Below are positions 18,678-27,012 of a DNA stretch of 44,389 nt, in pieces (position 1 is the first letter of the stretch; the number at the start of each line of letters is the position of its first letter). A program made the translations under genes and the position numbers. The notes beneath the pieces were generated by a model. It saw only the letters and a list, made by a program, of their open reading frames with translations, did no database searches and was not told the DNA's origin. The stretch is from Pirellulaceae bacterium (GTDB lineage Bacteria; Planctomycetota; Planctomycetia; Pirellulales; Pirellulaceae), in assembly GCA_013002105.1 (NCBI GenBank), contig JABDKS010000398.1, forward strand, positions 1-44,389. Reading direction: 5' to 3'.

Positions 18678-19024
18678 AATGAGACTTTAACTTGGAGAAT
18701 CGATACGGTTTCAAAAATGGATGTCTGTTTGCTTCGATCGGAAGCCCGTTTGAATGAATCGGAGAGTCATGTTCGCAAGTTCTCAAAGCGACAATTCGAT
18801 CATCTTTCGACCGAGGATTCGGTGCAAGAATCGCAACCGTCCTGTGGGTTCCGTCTTGCTCTTCGACTTCGACGAGCACGTATTGTAGGGAGTTCTAAAG
18901 TCGCTGCGATGAATGAGTTTTGTTCAGTGATACTAACTTTATCGCTGGCTGGAGCCTGTACGGCGACATCGCTGTGGCTCGCCGGGGTCCTCTAGCTGGA
19001 CACAATGCGTCACCCAACGCTGGT
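18678..19024. other. Intergenic region upstream of the small haem protein
   Basis: About 347 bases contain the promoter region of the minus-strand haem-protein gene and the 3' flank of the VOC gene. Open frames present are short and unlike any family I know. I see no repeat or terminator. Confidence 0.4.
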
Positions 19025-19471
19025 CTAATCGAACATGGCTGTGAACCGTCGCTGCATTTCCTCCGGGGCGACGTCTTCAATCGACGAGCCGAGCAACCAC
19101 TCGTGTCCAAACGGATCGCGTACTTTCGCGGCACGTTCTCCGTAAAATTGGTCCTTGGGTTCCATCACCAACGTTGCGCCGGCCTGGACCGCCGCGTTCG
19201 TCATCGCATCGACATTCTCAACATGCAGGTGGACTGACGACCCAGTTCCGCCGAACGCTTCGGGCCCCTGGATGCCGTACTCGGGATACTCGTCAGAGAC
19301 CATCACGGTGCAGTTGCCAAATTTTAATTCGGCGTGGCCAATACGACCGCCGGGTTCACTGAGTCGAAAACTTTCGGTGGCACCAAAGACGCTTTTGTAA
19401 AATTCGATCGCTTTGGACGCGTCGCGAACACGCAGGTAGGGGAATGCATCCAGGATTTTGTTGGTCGTCAA
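19025..19471 (-). CDS. VOC (glyoxalase/PhnB-like) family protein, intact copy
   Basis: Comparison with the copy at 7701-8153 fixes the start at the TTG at 19471 (TTNKILDAFPYLRVRDA), equal to the GTG start of the other copy; product 148 residues. The frame is open upstream to 19606 but that part has no counterpart. Two beta-alpha-beta-beta-beta halves make one VOC unit. Features include AIEFYKSVFGATE, the metal-site-region HAELKF, SVHLHVENVDA and FGHEWLLG. PhnB/DUF1428-like members of this group are of unknown substrate; a glyoxalase, dioxygenase or resistance role cannot be chosen. High identity to the first copy indicates duplication. Confidence 0.87.
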   Translation of the reverse strand: MTTNKILDAFPYLRVRDASKAIEFYKSVFGATESFRLSEPGGRIGHAELKFGNCTVMVSDEYPEYGIQGPEAFGGTGSSVHLHVENVDAMTNAAVQAGATLVMEPKDQFYGERAAKVRDPFGHEWLLGSSIEDVAPEEMQRRFTAMFD

Positions 19472-19635
19472 GGATTCGTACTCCGCGTTGAGGCAAAGAG
19501 ATAAGAGATGGAACCGAGAAGAAGGCAATGTTCGGCTTATCGATTTCCACTCAAGGCCTATGTCAAGCCAACCCATTGCCGTGGGCAAGGATTTTGGATC
19601 GACCACCTATTTCGTCTTGGCAAGACCGTCGAACG

Positions 19636-20673
19636 TTAGTCCTTTCTGATCGTCTCGTATGCAACGAGCTCTAATTGACGTGCTGACAGCAATTTGTCTT
19701 CTGGTGCTGTCAGCCGGCGACTTGATGAGTCCGTGTTGCAAACAATGATCTTGCCCGTCTGGTCCAGCAACACCGCATACATTTTGGATGAAACGCCTTT
19801 GACCCGTTGATTCTGATCGAACTCGATGTCGGACTCCCAACGACTCAATTGCTCCTTCGTACCATCAGCAAAGTGAACCACCACCTCACGCAGACCAGAC
19901 GTCAGGTACAGGTCATACTTGGCCGCGCTGGCGAGTTTCAGATGGGTGTTCCGGCTTTTGTCAACCGGATCCTCGTATTGAAGGTCTGCACGCAACCGAA
20001 GTTCAGAACCGTCGGCACTGGGTTGAACGGTTGAATCCAATTGCTCCAGTTTGCTGATGACCTTGCCGGAGCGACCCGCCATGGTCGTCGTCGAATCAGC
20101 GGAGATCGGTTCGCTACCAATCCGGCGTTTCGATTCGTAAATGACCATTTTGAAATGTGTCGCGGTATGCAATCGTTCCTTGGGGCCTTGGATAACAAGA
20201 CTGCCCAGTTGCAGAGGCGTCTGGGACGGTTCGACGTCAGCGTCCTGTTTGCAACAACCCACCAATCGACCATCCTGGTTATAAAACGCCGCATAGTAGG
20301 CGGCAAACATTCGCGAGTCACCGCTGTTGGTGATATCGATCAGAGGATTGATCAACCACGTATCCTCTACAAATGGTGCGATGGTCAGTCGAATACGATA
20401 CGACATCCGGCCGGTGATTTGAAATTCAAACGGATTCTGTCGATCATGAACATATGGGTTGAACGTTCCTTCGGCACGCAACGCGTGTGTCGAGCCAGTT
20501 TCCAAATCGGGCAAGTCCAATGTCACATCGCTGGAGAGAACGGTTTCGCCGGCTATGTCCGAGTCGGCTGGCCGTGGCGTATCGGTGACATCATTGGATG
20601 ACCTCCGGCATGCCGCCGAAGAGAATGCGATGACCAGCAAGATGCACACGGAACTGAAGTGGTCGTTTTTCAT
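19636..20673 (-). CDS. Predicted lipoprotein with a duplicated beta domain, function unknown
   Basis: The open frame begins at 20850, but the ATG at 20673 yields a lipoprotein signal (MKNDHFSSVCILLVIAFSSA then AC), with Cys as lipidation site. The product is about 345 residues. The mature part has two similar halves. The first includes RMFAAYYAAFYNQDGRLVGC and a later VIYESKRR. The second includes SSKMYAVLLDQTGKIIVCN and VAYETIRK. This suggests a tandem beta-sandwich, as in periplasmic FxLYD-like or DUF-type domains. No catalytic residues are evident. It is transcribed away from the sulfatase. Confidence 0.7.
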   Translation of the reverse strand: MKNDHFSSVCILLVIAFSSAACRRSSNDVTDTPRPADSDIAGETVLSSDVTLDLPDLETGSTHALRAEGTFNPYVHDRQNPFEFQITGRMSYRIRLTIAPFVEDTWLINPLIDITNSGDSRMFAAYYAAFYNQDGRLVGCCKQDADVEPSQTPLQLGSLVIQGPKERLHTATHFKMVIYESKRRIGSEPISADSTTTMAGRSGKVISKLEQLDSTVQPSADGSELRLRADLQYEDPVDKSRNTHLKLASAAKYDLYLTSGLREVVVHFADGTKEQLSRWESDIEFDQNQRVKGVSSKMYAVLLDQTGKIIVCNTDSSSRRLTAPEDKLLSARQLELVAYETIRKD

Positions 20674-21023
20674 CGATTGCAATTGGGCGAGCGTGATTGG
20701 TTGTTCATTTGATTTCAGCTTGATTGCGAAGCCAAACATGTCCATTCGCGACAAGCCGGCCTTGATCAAAGTCGCATTGGGAAACCGCAAACGAGCCGTC
20801 GCCATTAGACTTGCAGGCGACAAGCAACAACATGTCTCGTTCTCGACCAAATGACGTCTTTCACACGCCAGCGGGTCGCATGCAGGTTAACATACCTGGA
20901 GCGAGTGCTACTTGTAATGGCGATACGAGGCGGGACGTGTCGTTTCGACTGTGGTCGAGCATGATTCGCGTTTCTGCGACGATCGACCACTTTCTGACTA
21001 TCAGACGCGATAAGACTCCAACG
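20674..21023. other. Divergent intergenic region, lipoprotein and sulfatase
   Basis: About 350 bases separate two divergent starts. Both frames can be extended into it (to 20850 minus and 20811 plus), but neither extension resembles protein, because both genes have good signal peptides at the inner start. No clear operator or promoter was recognised. Confidence 0.4.
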
Positions 21024-22421
21024 ATGCGAATTACCGGTTTGAACGTCGTCCGTTATTATGCGTTGCTGTTTGCCTGCTTAACAGGCACCGCAGCATGTGA
21101 AGAGCCGATCTCCCCAACGCACTCGCCAACGCGTCCCAATGTCATTTTGATACTTGCCGATGATTTGGCGTTGGGAGATTTCGCATCGAATAACGGTGGA
21201 ATGAGTCATACGCCGAATTTGGATCGATTGGCACAGCAGAGCGTTCGGTTTCGGCAGGCATACAGTGCCTCTTGTGTTTGCGCGCCGGCGCGGGCAGCGC
21301 TGCTGACCGGACGGTACCCACATCGGACCGGCGTGGTCACGTTGAACATGAATCGTTATCCCCATCTGACACGGATCAGATTGGACGAGACGACGATTGC
21401 CGACGTCATGAAGGCTGCGGAGTATACGACGGCCCTGATCGGCAAGTGGCATTGCGGAATTGGCGAAGCCTACCACCCAAACCAACGCGGCTTCGACGAA
21501 TTCGAAGGCTTCAGTGGGTCGCAGGAACTGTCGTACTTCCGCTATCAGTTGGATATCAATGGCAAACCCGAGCAGGTTGTCGATGATTATTTAACCGACG
21601 ATCTATCGCGTCGCGCAATAGCGATGGTGCGTCGCCATCGTGATCGTCCTTTCTTTTTGCATCTGGCGCATTATGCACCCCATCGCCCACTGGAAGCGCC
21701 AAGGCAGTTGATCGATTCGTACATTGAAAAAGGCGTCGACGAATCGACCGCAACGATTTATGCGATGATCGAAGTGATGGATCGAGGAATCGGGGAGTTG
21801 CTGAGTGAATTGGAGCGTTTGAAAATCGCCGAAAACACGATCGTCATTTTTGCGAGCGACAACGGCCCCGATCCGTTGACCGGTAATCGTTTTAATCAAG
21901 ATTTGCGAGGCATGAAATACGAAGTCTACGAAGGCGGTATTCGTGTGCCGCTGTTGGTTCGTTGGCCCGGCGTTTTCGAGCCGGGTGATCGCGATCAATT
22001 AGTTCATTTTGTCGATCTCTTTCCAACGATTCTGGATTTGTGCGATGTGCAGTACGATTCGAAACTGCCGCTGGATGGATCGAGTCTCGCCGGCGTTCTG
22101 CGCGATCGCTGGATCGAGCACGATCGAACGCGATTTTGGCAATGGAATCGAGGCGTCCCGAATTACACCCACAATGCGGCGATGCGAGAGGGACCCTGGA
22201 AGTTGGTCAGGCCTTACGTCAATCGAGGTGCCAATCCGAAAGATTCGACCCAACAGCCCGTGTTGTATCACGTTGCTGACGACCCGAAGGAAGCTGTCGA
22301 TCGATCGGATCAAGAACGGGCTCGTTACACCACGATGTTACGAAAGCTTGATGATTGGTCGGAGTCGGTCGAGCGATCGCGAATACGCGAAGCATCACCG
22401 CCGACATCAACGGAACCTTAA
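21024..22421 (+). CDS. Sulfatase, formylglycine-dependent
   Basis: The ATG at 21024 starts a signal peptide (MRITGLNVVRYYALLFACLT) and gives 465 residues. The N-terminal metal motif PNVILILADDLALGDFASN is followed by the sulfatase signature CAPARAALLTGRYPHRTG, in which the Cys would be converted to formylglycine. The second signature ALIGKWHCGIGEAYHPNQRG is also present, and FASDNGPDP supplies further calcium ligands. It hydrolyses sulfate esters, probably of algal polysaccharides, in the periplasm or outside the cell. Planctomycetes carry many of these. The substrate is not predictable, and no carbohydrate operon surrounds it. Confidence 0.94.
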   Translation: MRITGLNVVRYYALLFACLTGTAACEEPISPTHSPTRPNVILILADDLALGDFASNNGGMSHTPNLDRLAQQSVRFRQAYSASCVCAPARAALLTGRYPHRTGVVTLNMNRYPHLTRIRLDETTIADVMKAAEYTTALIGKWHCGIGEAYHPNQRGFDEFEGFSGSQELSYFRYQLDINGKPEQVVDDYLTDDLSRRAIAMVRRHRDRPFFLHLAHYAPHRPLEAPRQLIDSYIEKGVDESTATIYAMIEVMDRGIGELLSELERLKIAENTIVIFASDNGPDPLTGNRFNQDLRGMKYEVYEGGIRVPLLVRWPGVFEPGDRDQLVHFVDLFPTILDLCDVQYDSKLPLDGSSLAGVLRDRWIEHDRTRFWQWNRGVPNYTHNAAMREGPWKLVRPYVNRGANPKDSTQQPVLYHVADDPKEAVDRSDQERARYTTMLRKLDDWSESVERSRIREASPPTSTEP

Positions 22422-22522
22422 CACGATGTCGGTCGGCATGCATCACTAGTCAATCGGATCGCCAGCGAAAGGGGACGCTCGTGAATCTGACGACGACCGA
22501 GTCGGTCAACGCCGCCTTTTTC

Positions 22523-22552
22523 TGGCTTCACCGTCTTTATGGCTTCACCGTC
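22523..22552. repeat. Short direct repeat at the 3' end of the kinase gene
   Basis: The 13-mer TGGCTTCACCGTC occurs at 22523-22535 and again at 22540-22552. The second copy covers the last codons and stop of the kinase gene, so a small duplication has added a non-coding copy downstream. It has no evident function. Confidence 0.6.
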
Positions 22553-24014
22553 GCGGTGTGCGAATCGACGGCGAGTCGTAAGTGACAGTTTGGCTGGCTT
22601 CGGGCAGCATCTTGTTGGCATCAGAGAGCCAGTGCTTGATCAACTGACAAAAAGGTGCTCCGAGACCGCCGCGTGTCAACGTTTGCATAAAGGGATGGGT
22701 GCCATCTTTTCCGATCAATGCGTCCTCGGCGTTTGCGAAACGCTTTTCGGGATCAGGGTCGATCAATTTGCGCAAGAGCGTCATCAGTTCTTTGGATTTT
22801 TGAAACTGCTTGGGCACCAATTCATCGAGCCGATTGGGTAGGTGCAGCTTTTCTGCCAATAGGTGACGATCCCATTCGGTTCCCAGCATACGAGTTGAAT
22901 CGGAATCGAGGACGGGACCGGACACGGCGGGCTGACCGCTTAGCAGTTCGATCAGAACATAACCCAGGCTGGCCAAATCCGACTGAGGCGTCCACGCGTC
23001 GCCCTCGAATATTTCTGGCGGAGCGTAACGTGGAGTCCAGGTATGTCGGTGAGGCGGTTCGTCCTGAGCGAACGCCGACCCAATGTCGATCAGCCGGATT
23101 CCACCGTAACGGTCCAGCATAATATTGGACGGTTTGATGTCACCGTGAACGATCCCTTCACTATGAAGCGCATCGAGAGCCCGCAAGCACTTTTCGATGA
23201 TATTGACCGCCATACCGGGTTTCAATCGCGATTGAATCGTACCTTGCGTCGTGATCACCGAACTATTCAAGTGTTCCCAGCGCTCGTCGTCGACCTTGTA
23301 CCGCAACCTCTCCATTAATTCAGGCCGGAGCAGGGTTGCCAAGTCGTGGCCTTCGATCCAGCGCATCACCATCAAACAAATGTCATGGTGATATGTGAAT
23401 CGGTCGACCATGACCAAGTTATCCACTTGCATGCGGTAGACCAGCGAAGCGATTTTTCCCATTCGGTCCATGTCGTCGTAGTAGTCCGAAACGCTGTCAT
23501 AGGGTTCGGGCGAAAAGATCTTGACCGCTTTGGGCAAGTGATGTTCATCGACACAATGGGTCAGGTAGACGATCCCCTGTCCACCGCTACCAATCACTTT
23601 CATTTTTCGATAGTCGTATCGGTAACTGAGGTGATCGTCTCGTTTGCAGGCGTCCAGTTGGAACATCAGACGATCGAAATCCGGATCACGCGCGGTGACG
23701 GTGACTCGCTTCCCACGCGTCTCCTCTTGTGACGGAGCACGAAACTTAGTTTCTGCGGCGGACTTTGCTGCATCCTCTTCTTGCTTTGCCCGGTTGATGA
23801 TCTCGTCGATCAACTCTGACGAACTACCGAGATCCTCCATCGCTTGCTGGTCGTCGTCGGTCAAACTGCCAGCGAGATTCTCCGAATCGAAATCCAACAG
23901 TGGTTCAAAGACAAGATCGACCAACTGATCGACCACTCCCAACTCTTTCTCGTTTGGACTGGACTTCGCTTTGACGTCGCTACTTTGTCTTCGCATTGGG
24001 TATTTATTACTCAT
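22545..24014 (-). CDS. Soluble serine/threonine protein kinase (Hanks type)
   Basis: The ATG at 24014 has AAGGAG about 10 bases upstream, inside the end of the sigma-factor gene, with which it overlaps by 8 bases; product 489 residues. An acidic N-terminal region (about 25-95) precedes the kinase domain. Numbered from the GTG at 24017, the domain has the Gly loop GSGGQGIVY at 143-151, K166 in AVKI, the catalytic loop HGDIKPSN at 291-298 with D293 and K295, and DIG at 311-313 in place of DFG. APPE is at 332-335. The HRD Arg is Gly, so it probably does not need activation-loop phosphorylation. There is no membrane segment. It is coupled to the ECF sigma factor and divergent from the tagging operon, whose first product has an FHA-like domain. 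Confidence 0.92.
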   Translation of the reverse strand: MSNKYPMRRQSSDVKAKSSPNEKELGVVDQLVDLVFEPLLDFDSENLAGSLTDDDQQAMEDLGSSSELIDEIINRAKQEEDAAKSAAETKFRAPSQEETRGKRVTVTARDPDFDRLMFQLDACKRDDHLSYRYDYRKMKVIGSGGQGIVYLTHCVDEHHLPKAVKIFSPEPYDSVSDYYDDMDRMGKIASLVYRMQVDNLVMVDRFTYHHDICLMVMRWIEGHDLATLLRPELMERLRYKVDDERWEHLNSSVITTQGTIQSRLKPGMAVNIIEKCLRALDALHSEGIVHGDIKPSNIMLDRYGGIRLIDIGSAFAQDEPPHRHTWTPRYAPPEIFEGDAWTPQSDLASLGYVLIELLSGQPAVSGPVLDSDSTRMLGTEWDRHLLAEKLHLPNRLDELVPKQFQKSKELMTLLRKLIDPDPEKRFANAEDALIGKDGTHPFMQTLTRGGLGAPFCQLIKHWLSDANKMLPEASQTVTYDSPSIRTPRR

Positions 24015-24720
24015 CACCGTCGATCTCCTTTTCCAATTGACTACGCAATTTCCGTCTAGCGTCTCTCAATGCCGATTTAACAGCCGATTTGGACATGGGA
24101 TCATTCCCAGTCCTCCATTTTGTTGCATTCACAGCTTCTGTTAGCTCAGCCGTAGAAGGCTTACGGTTGTATTCTAGTAGGAGCTCAATAAATATTCGCA
24201 TCACGTGATGATGCCTGTCGGTCAAGCCCGCCATCTCTGAGGCCCGGTCGAAAGCACTCAACACAAAAGTGCGAAAGTCTTCGAAGGTCCTGCCGGTTGT
24301 GCAAGGGCGTCGTCGATCGCTGGACATCTCCGAGTCGAAGTCTTTCATTACCGCCGCACGTCGAACAGCACACCGTCGCCGTATCTCGTCAATCGCAGTG
24401 TGCGCAGCGATGCAACAGATGTAGGCGTTCAGTCTGCCCCTGGCTTCGTACTTGCCTGCTGCGGCGTTCTTCCAAATCTCTAACAACGTTTCTTGATACA
24501 AATCAGCAAGATCCTCAGACGAGAAATTCCTGCTGATGGCACGTAAGATTCTGAAGATATATTTGCGTTTTTCGGTATCTAAATAGATGACACCTGTGCG
24601 TTGGGCACGCTCACAATCGGATGCGAGTAACCGCTCGATCGCTTCGTCGCTGCGATCGACGTCGTTCGTTTGATCGTCGTTCTCACGACGACCGTCATCT
24701 GGGCTGTCACGTTTCTGCAT
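24007..24720 (-). CDS. RNA polymerase ECF-type sigma factor
   Basis: The ATG at 24720 has GGAGG seven bases upstream and gives 237 residues; a GTG at 24741 lies in the same frame. Region 2 is visible with EDLADLYQETLLEIWKNA and RGRLNAYICCIAAHTAIDEI, typical of sigma-70 regions 2.2-2.4. Region 4 is in the C-terminal half (LTDRHHHVMRIFIELLLEY, then SAVKSALRDARRKLRSQL). The extended spacing and acidic N-terminus resemble the planctomycete sigma factors encoded next to Ser/Thr kinases. No anti-sigma gene is seen; the kinase downstream is the likely controlling partner. Its promoter must lie in the shared region with the tagging operon. Confidence 0.85.
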   Translation of the reverse strand: MQKRDSPDDGRRENDDQTNDVDRSDEAIERLLASDCERAQRTGVIYLDTEKRKYIFRILRAISRNFSSEDLADLYQETLLEIWKNAAAGKYEARGRLNAYICCIAAHTAIDEIRRRCAVRRAAVMKDFDSEMSSDRRRPCTTGRTFEDFRTFVLSAFDRASEMAGLTDRHHHVMRIFIELLLEYNRKPSTAELTEAVNATKWRTGNDPMSKSAVKSALRDARRKLRSQLEKEIDGDE

Positions 24721-25144
24721 GGGTCGCCTCCGGTGATCCACTCGATTACGTCAACTGTTGACTCGTGTCTTGTCTTATCCCAAATCCTTTAGCTGTTGGG
24801 CACAGAACTTGATAAATTGTCCAACAAATTTTTCTTCATGCAACGAATGATTCATCGATCGCTCCTGTTGCGACTTTCTCAATCAAATTCTCATTTTTTT
24901 CGCCTCCGCTTTGCGCCGTCGCCGATTCAATGGTCGCCGATTGCATTTCCGACCGACAGGTCGACCGGGGCTAGCATCACGGGTATCGGATCTCCGTTGT
25001 CGATGGTTGTCCCATGTTCAAGGTTGTCGCAGCCGCATCGTTCGCTGAACCATCACGAAATCAATGGGCCAGGGAGCCGTAACTGAAGGAAACGAAATGT
25101 GGTCTCATTGGGTGTATCGCAACGCGTTTTGACGCGAGGCGAAC

Positions 25145-25173
25145 AATCTGACGAATTAGTCAGATTTTCTTTT
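25145..25173 (+). terminator. Intrinsic-terminator-like hairpin 1 in the operon leader
   Basis: AATCTGAC (25145-25152) and GTCAGATT (25159-25166) pair perfectly over a 6-base loop. TTCTTTT follows. The T-rich tail exists only in the rightward direction. No annotated gene upstream on this strand needs a terminator. Confidence 0.6.
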
Positions 25174-25198
25174 CACAAAGATCATTGACGATGATTTC

Positions 25199-25221
25199 GT
25201 CGCTAATTGCAGCGACTTTTT
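25199..25221 (+). terminator. Intrinsic-terminator-like hairpin 2 in the operon leader
   Basis: GTCGCT (25199-25204) and AGCGAC (25211-25216) pair perfectly over a 6-base loop and are followed directly by TTTTT. This is the more classical of the two hairpins. It stands 174 bases before the first start codon of the tagging operon. Confidence 0.6.
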
Positions 25222-25320
25222 AAGTTGACCGCGAGTTTCTTCGCCTCCAGTTCGCACTTCTTGCGAATGAATGAATGTCGGCACGTCGTTACGAGCTTGC
25301 GGCTACAGGCGTTTGATTCT

Positions 25321-25338
25321 GTGTCGCGATTTCGACAC
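25321..25338. promoter_or_regulatory. Inverted repeat, possible operator of the tagging operon
   Basis: GTGTCG-cgattt-CGACAC is a perfect inverted repeat with 6-base arms, centred about 65 bases upstream of the first start codon. There is no T-run, so it is more likely a protein-binding site or mRNA hairpin than a terminator. Confidence 0.35.
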
Positions 25339-25394
25339 GTCTGAAATCGATCGACAAGTGAATCGATAACCACACGACAGCAGGGGGAATAGTC

Positions 25395-25931
25395 ATGGCA
25401 TTGCTTTGGAAAGCGTCGAAAGATGGCCTGGTCGCGGATCAGGTCGGCGAGGCGAACATCGAGGTCGGTACGAACAGGCACGACATCATTCGAATCATCT
25501 CGGTGCCCGCAAAGGGCGGCGTTCAATACGCATTGATTTCGCACCCGAAACTGGCACTTCGCGTCAACGGGAGGGCGGTGGTCGCCGGTTTGCAAGTTCT
25601 CAAGCATAAAGACGAGTTGCAATTTGGCGACCGGCAAATGTTTTTCTCTGCCGAGTCGGTGCCGAAGGTAACCGTCTACCGGCACGACGGCGCGAAACGC
25701 CGACCGCACTGCCCGGTTTGTCGCGCGGAAATCGAGGACGGTCAACACATGGTTGTTTGCCCTGGATGCTCGCGTCGATATCACCAAATTGCCACGGCGG
25801 GTGATGCAACTGAAAAACCGTGCTGGACGTATCGCGAGTCGTGTCGCTTCTGCGAACAGCCGACTTCGCTTTCCGGACAACCGAACTGGCGTCCCGACGC
25901 GGAAAGCATCCACGAGTGGGCCTCGAATTGA
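25395..25931 (+). CDS. FHA-like plus RING-type zinc protein (candidate E3)
   Basis: The 178-residue protein opens the tagging operon behind a strong ribosome binding site. Residues about 1-90 look like a degenerate FHA domain: RVNGRAVVAGLQVLKHKDEL then QFGD matches the last strands of FHA, but the GR and SxxH phosphothreonine contacts are not evident. Residues 106-153 carry eight metal ligands in four pairs: C106/C109, C122/C125, H130/C143 and C150/C153, as in a cross-braced RING or related binuclear treble clef. RING domains hold E2 enzymes, and an E2 is encoded two genes on, so an E3-like role is reasonable inference. The stop is 34 bases before the E1 start. Ring-type proteins in prokaryotic ubiquitin-like operons are known from comparative genomics. 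Confidence 0.85.
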   Translation: MALLWKASKDGLVADQVGEANIEVGTNRHDIIRIISVPAKGGVQYALISHPKLALRVNGRAVVAGLQVLKHKDELQFGDRQMFFSAESVPKVTVYRHDGAKRRPHCPVCRAEIEDGQHMVVCPGCSRRYHQIATAGDATEKPCWTYRESCRFCEQPTSLSGQPNWRPDAESIHEWASN

Positions 25932-25965
25932 CAACCTGGACTCGATCGGACGAGGAGTCAGAGAT

Positions 25966-27012
25966 ATGCCATTGCAACAACATCAACCAATCAACTTGCC
26001 CAGTTCCTCCGAGCTGGCGCTGGAGCGACTTCGATCGACACGAATTTTGGTCGTCGGATTGGGGAACATCGGCTCGCAGTTAGTCACGTCGTTGGCACCG
26101 TTGGTGAAATTTATCCGATTGGTCGATCGTGACGTCGTCGAGCCTCACAACGCATTGAATCAATCGTATCGACCGGACCAGTCCGGACAGATGAAGGTCG
26201 ATGCGACGGCCGATCGACTTCAACTGATCGCTCCGGATCTGGTGGTCGAGCGACGCGCGATGGACTTGCGAGACCTACCCGGTGGCGACTTGGCTGACAT
26301 ACAGATCGTCCTATCCGGTCTCGACTCACTGTTGGCCCGCAGAGACCTCGCGGAAAGGGTCTCGGTTCTGCATCTACCGTACATCGATGGCGCTGTCGGC
26401 GACTACCAGGCACGGGTGCAAGTGTTGCTGCCCGGGTGCGCCTGTTTGGAGTGTAGCTGGGGCGGTGAGCAGTATCGTCAAATTGCGACAGAGTATCCCT
26501 GTCATCCTGATCGAACCGAATCGACCAGACCGACCGTGGCGCTGTCCTGCACCGGCGCCGCTGCTGCTTCGCTGATGGTGGCTCAATGCATCGTCCTGAT
26601 GGGCGAGAGTCCCCCTGAGCAAAGCTATGAGATCAACGGCGATCTGTTGACCGGACGATTCATTTCATCCAGGCGTCGCCGCAATCCGGCATGTCGGTTC
26701 GCACATGAGGGTCCGCCACGCGTGGTTCAAATCGCAACACAGTTCGATCAGGCGACCGTCGCCGATTTGATTTCGGCGGCAGGCAATGCATTCGCATCGG
26801 ATGCGTTGCAATACGAATTTCGACGTGGCGTGCTGCCTAGCGAACTGTTCGCTTCCGAGCGTTTTGCGTCGACTGATTACCTCCACCGCGTCGCGGATCG
26901 TCGACTGAGTGCGTTGGGCCTGACGGTGCGAGACCGTGTGGTGATTCGACACCGTGATCAACCCGGTTTGGCTCATGTCTGTTTCGAGTCTCCAACCAGG
27001 AGTGAACGATGA
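25966..27012 (+). CDS. E1-like (ThiF/MoeB superfamily) activating enzyme
   Basis: The ATG at 25966, with GAGGAG just upstream, gives 348 residues; the frame is open from 25753 inside the preceding gene, which I exclude. A Rossmann ATP-binding site RILVVGLGNIGS is at 26-37, with the acidic residue after strand 2 at D54 (RLVDRDVVEPHN) and K77 in GQMKV. The strand-crossover SNLxRQ of MoeB and E1 reads HNALNQ here, so the usual Arg is Asn. Cysteines cluster at GCACLECSW, and another at ALSCTGAAAAS is placed like the catalytic Cys or crossover region. A C-terminal extension of about 90 residues could recruit the E2 or modifier. It should adenylate the C-terminus of the modifier encoded at 28463. 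It overlaps the E2 gene by 4 bases. Confidence 0.88.
   Translation: MPLQQHQPINLPSSSELALERLRSTRILVVGLGNIGSQLVTSLAPLVKFIRLVDRDVVEPHNALNQSYRPDQSGQMKVDATADRLQLIAPDLVVERRAMDLRDLPGGDLADIQIVLSGLDSLLARRDLAERVSVLHLPYIDGAVGDYQARVQVLLPGCACLECSWGGEQYRQIATEYPCHPDRTESTRPTVALSCTGAAAASLMVAQCIVLMGESPPEQSYEINGDLLTGRFISSRRRRNPACRFAHEGPPRVVQIATQFDQATVADLISAAGNAFASDALQYEFRRGVLPSELFASERFASTDYLHRVADRRLSALGLTVRDRVVIRHRDQPGLAHVCFESPTRSER

Larger units (their letters stand above)
24721..25394. other. Divergent control region of the sigma/kinase pair and the tagging operon
   Basis: About 674 bases carry no convincing gene; a 96-codon plus-strand frame at 24796-25086 is Ser/Arg-rich without family resemblance. The region holds two consecutive terminator-like hairpins reading rightwards (25145-25173 and 25199-25221), the short inverted repeat CGCGT-tttg-ACGCG at 25123-25136, and a further inverted repeat at 25321-25338. 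The first gene has the ribosome binding site CAGGGGGA at 25381-25388. The layout suits a leader or small RNA ending at 25173 or 25221, followed by a separate operon promoter, or attenuation of a long leader. Confidence 0.6.

Noticed and set aside
22495..22521. Terminator between the sulfatase and kinase genes
   Set aside because: GACCGA-g-TCGGTC is followed by a T-run only ten bases later, and the one-base loop leaves a real stem of about four pairs, too weak to claim.
24796..25086. 96-codon plus-strand frame in the leader region
   Set aside because: Composition is Ser/Arg/His-rich, there is no ribosome binding site or family match, and it precedes terminator-like hairpins. It is more likely non-coding leader or small RNA.
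25203..25934. 243-codon minus-strand frame opposite the FHA/RING gene
   Set aside because: The plus strand has a strong ribosome binding site, eight ordered zinc ligands and tight linkage to E1. The minus frame is Arg/Cys-rich without family motifs and is the antisense shadow.
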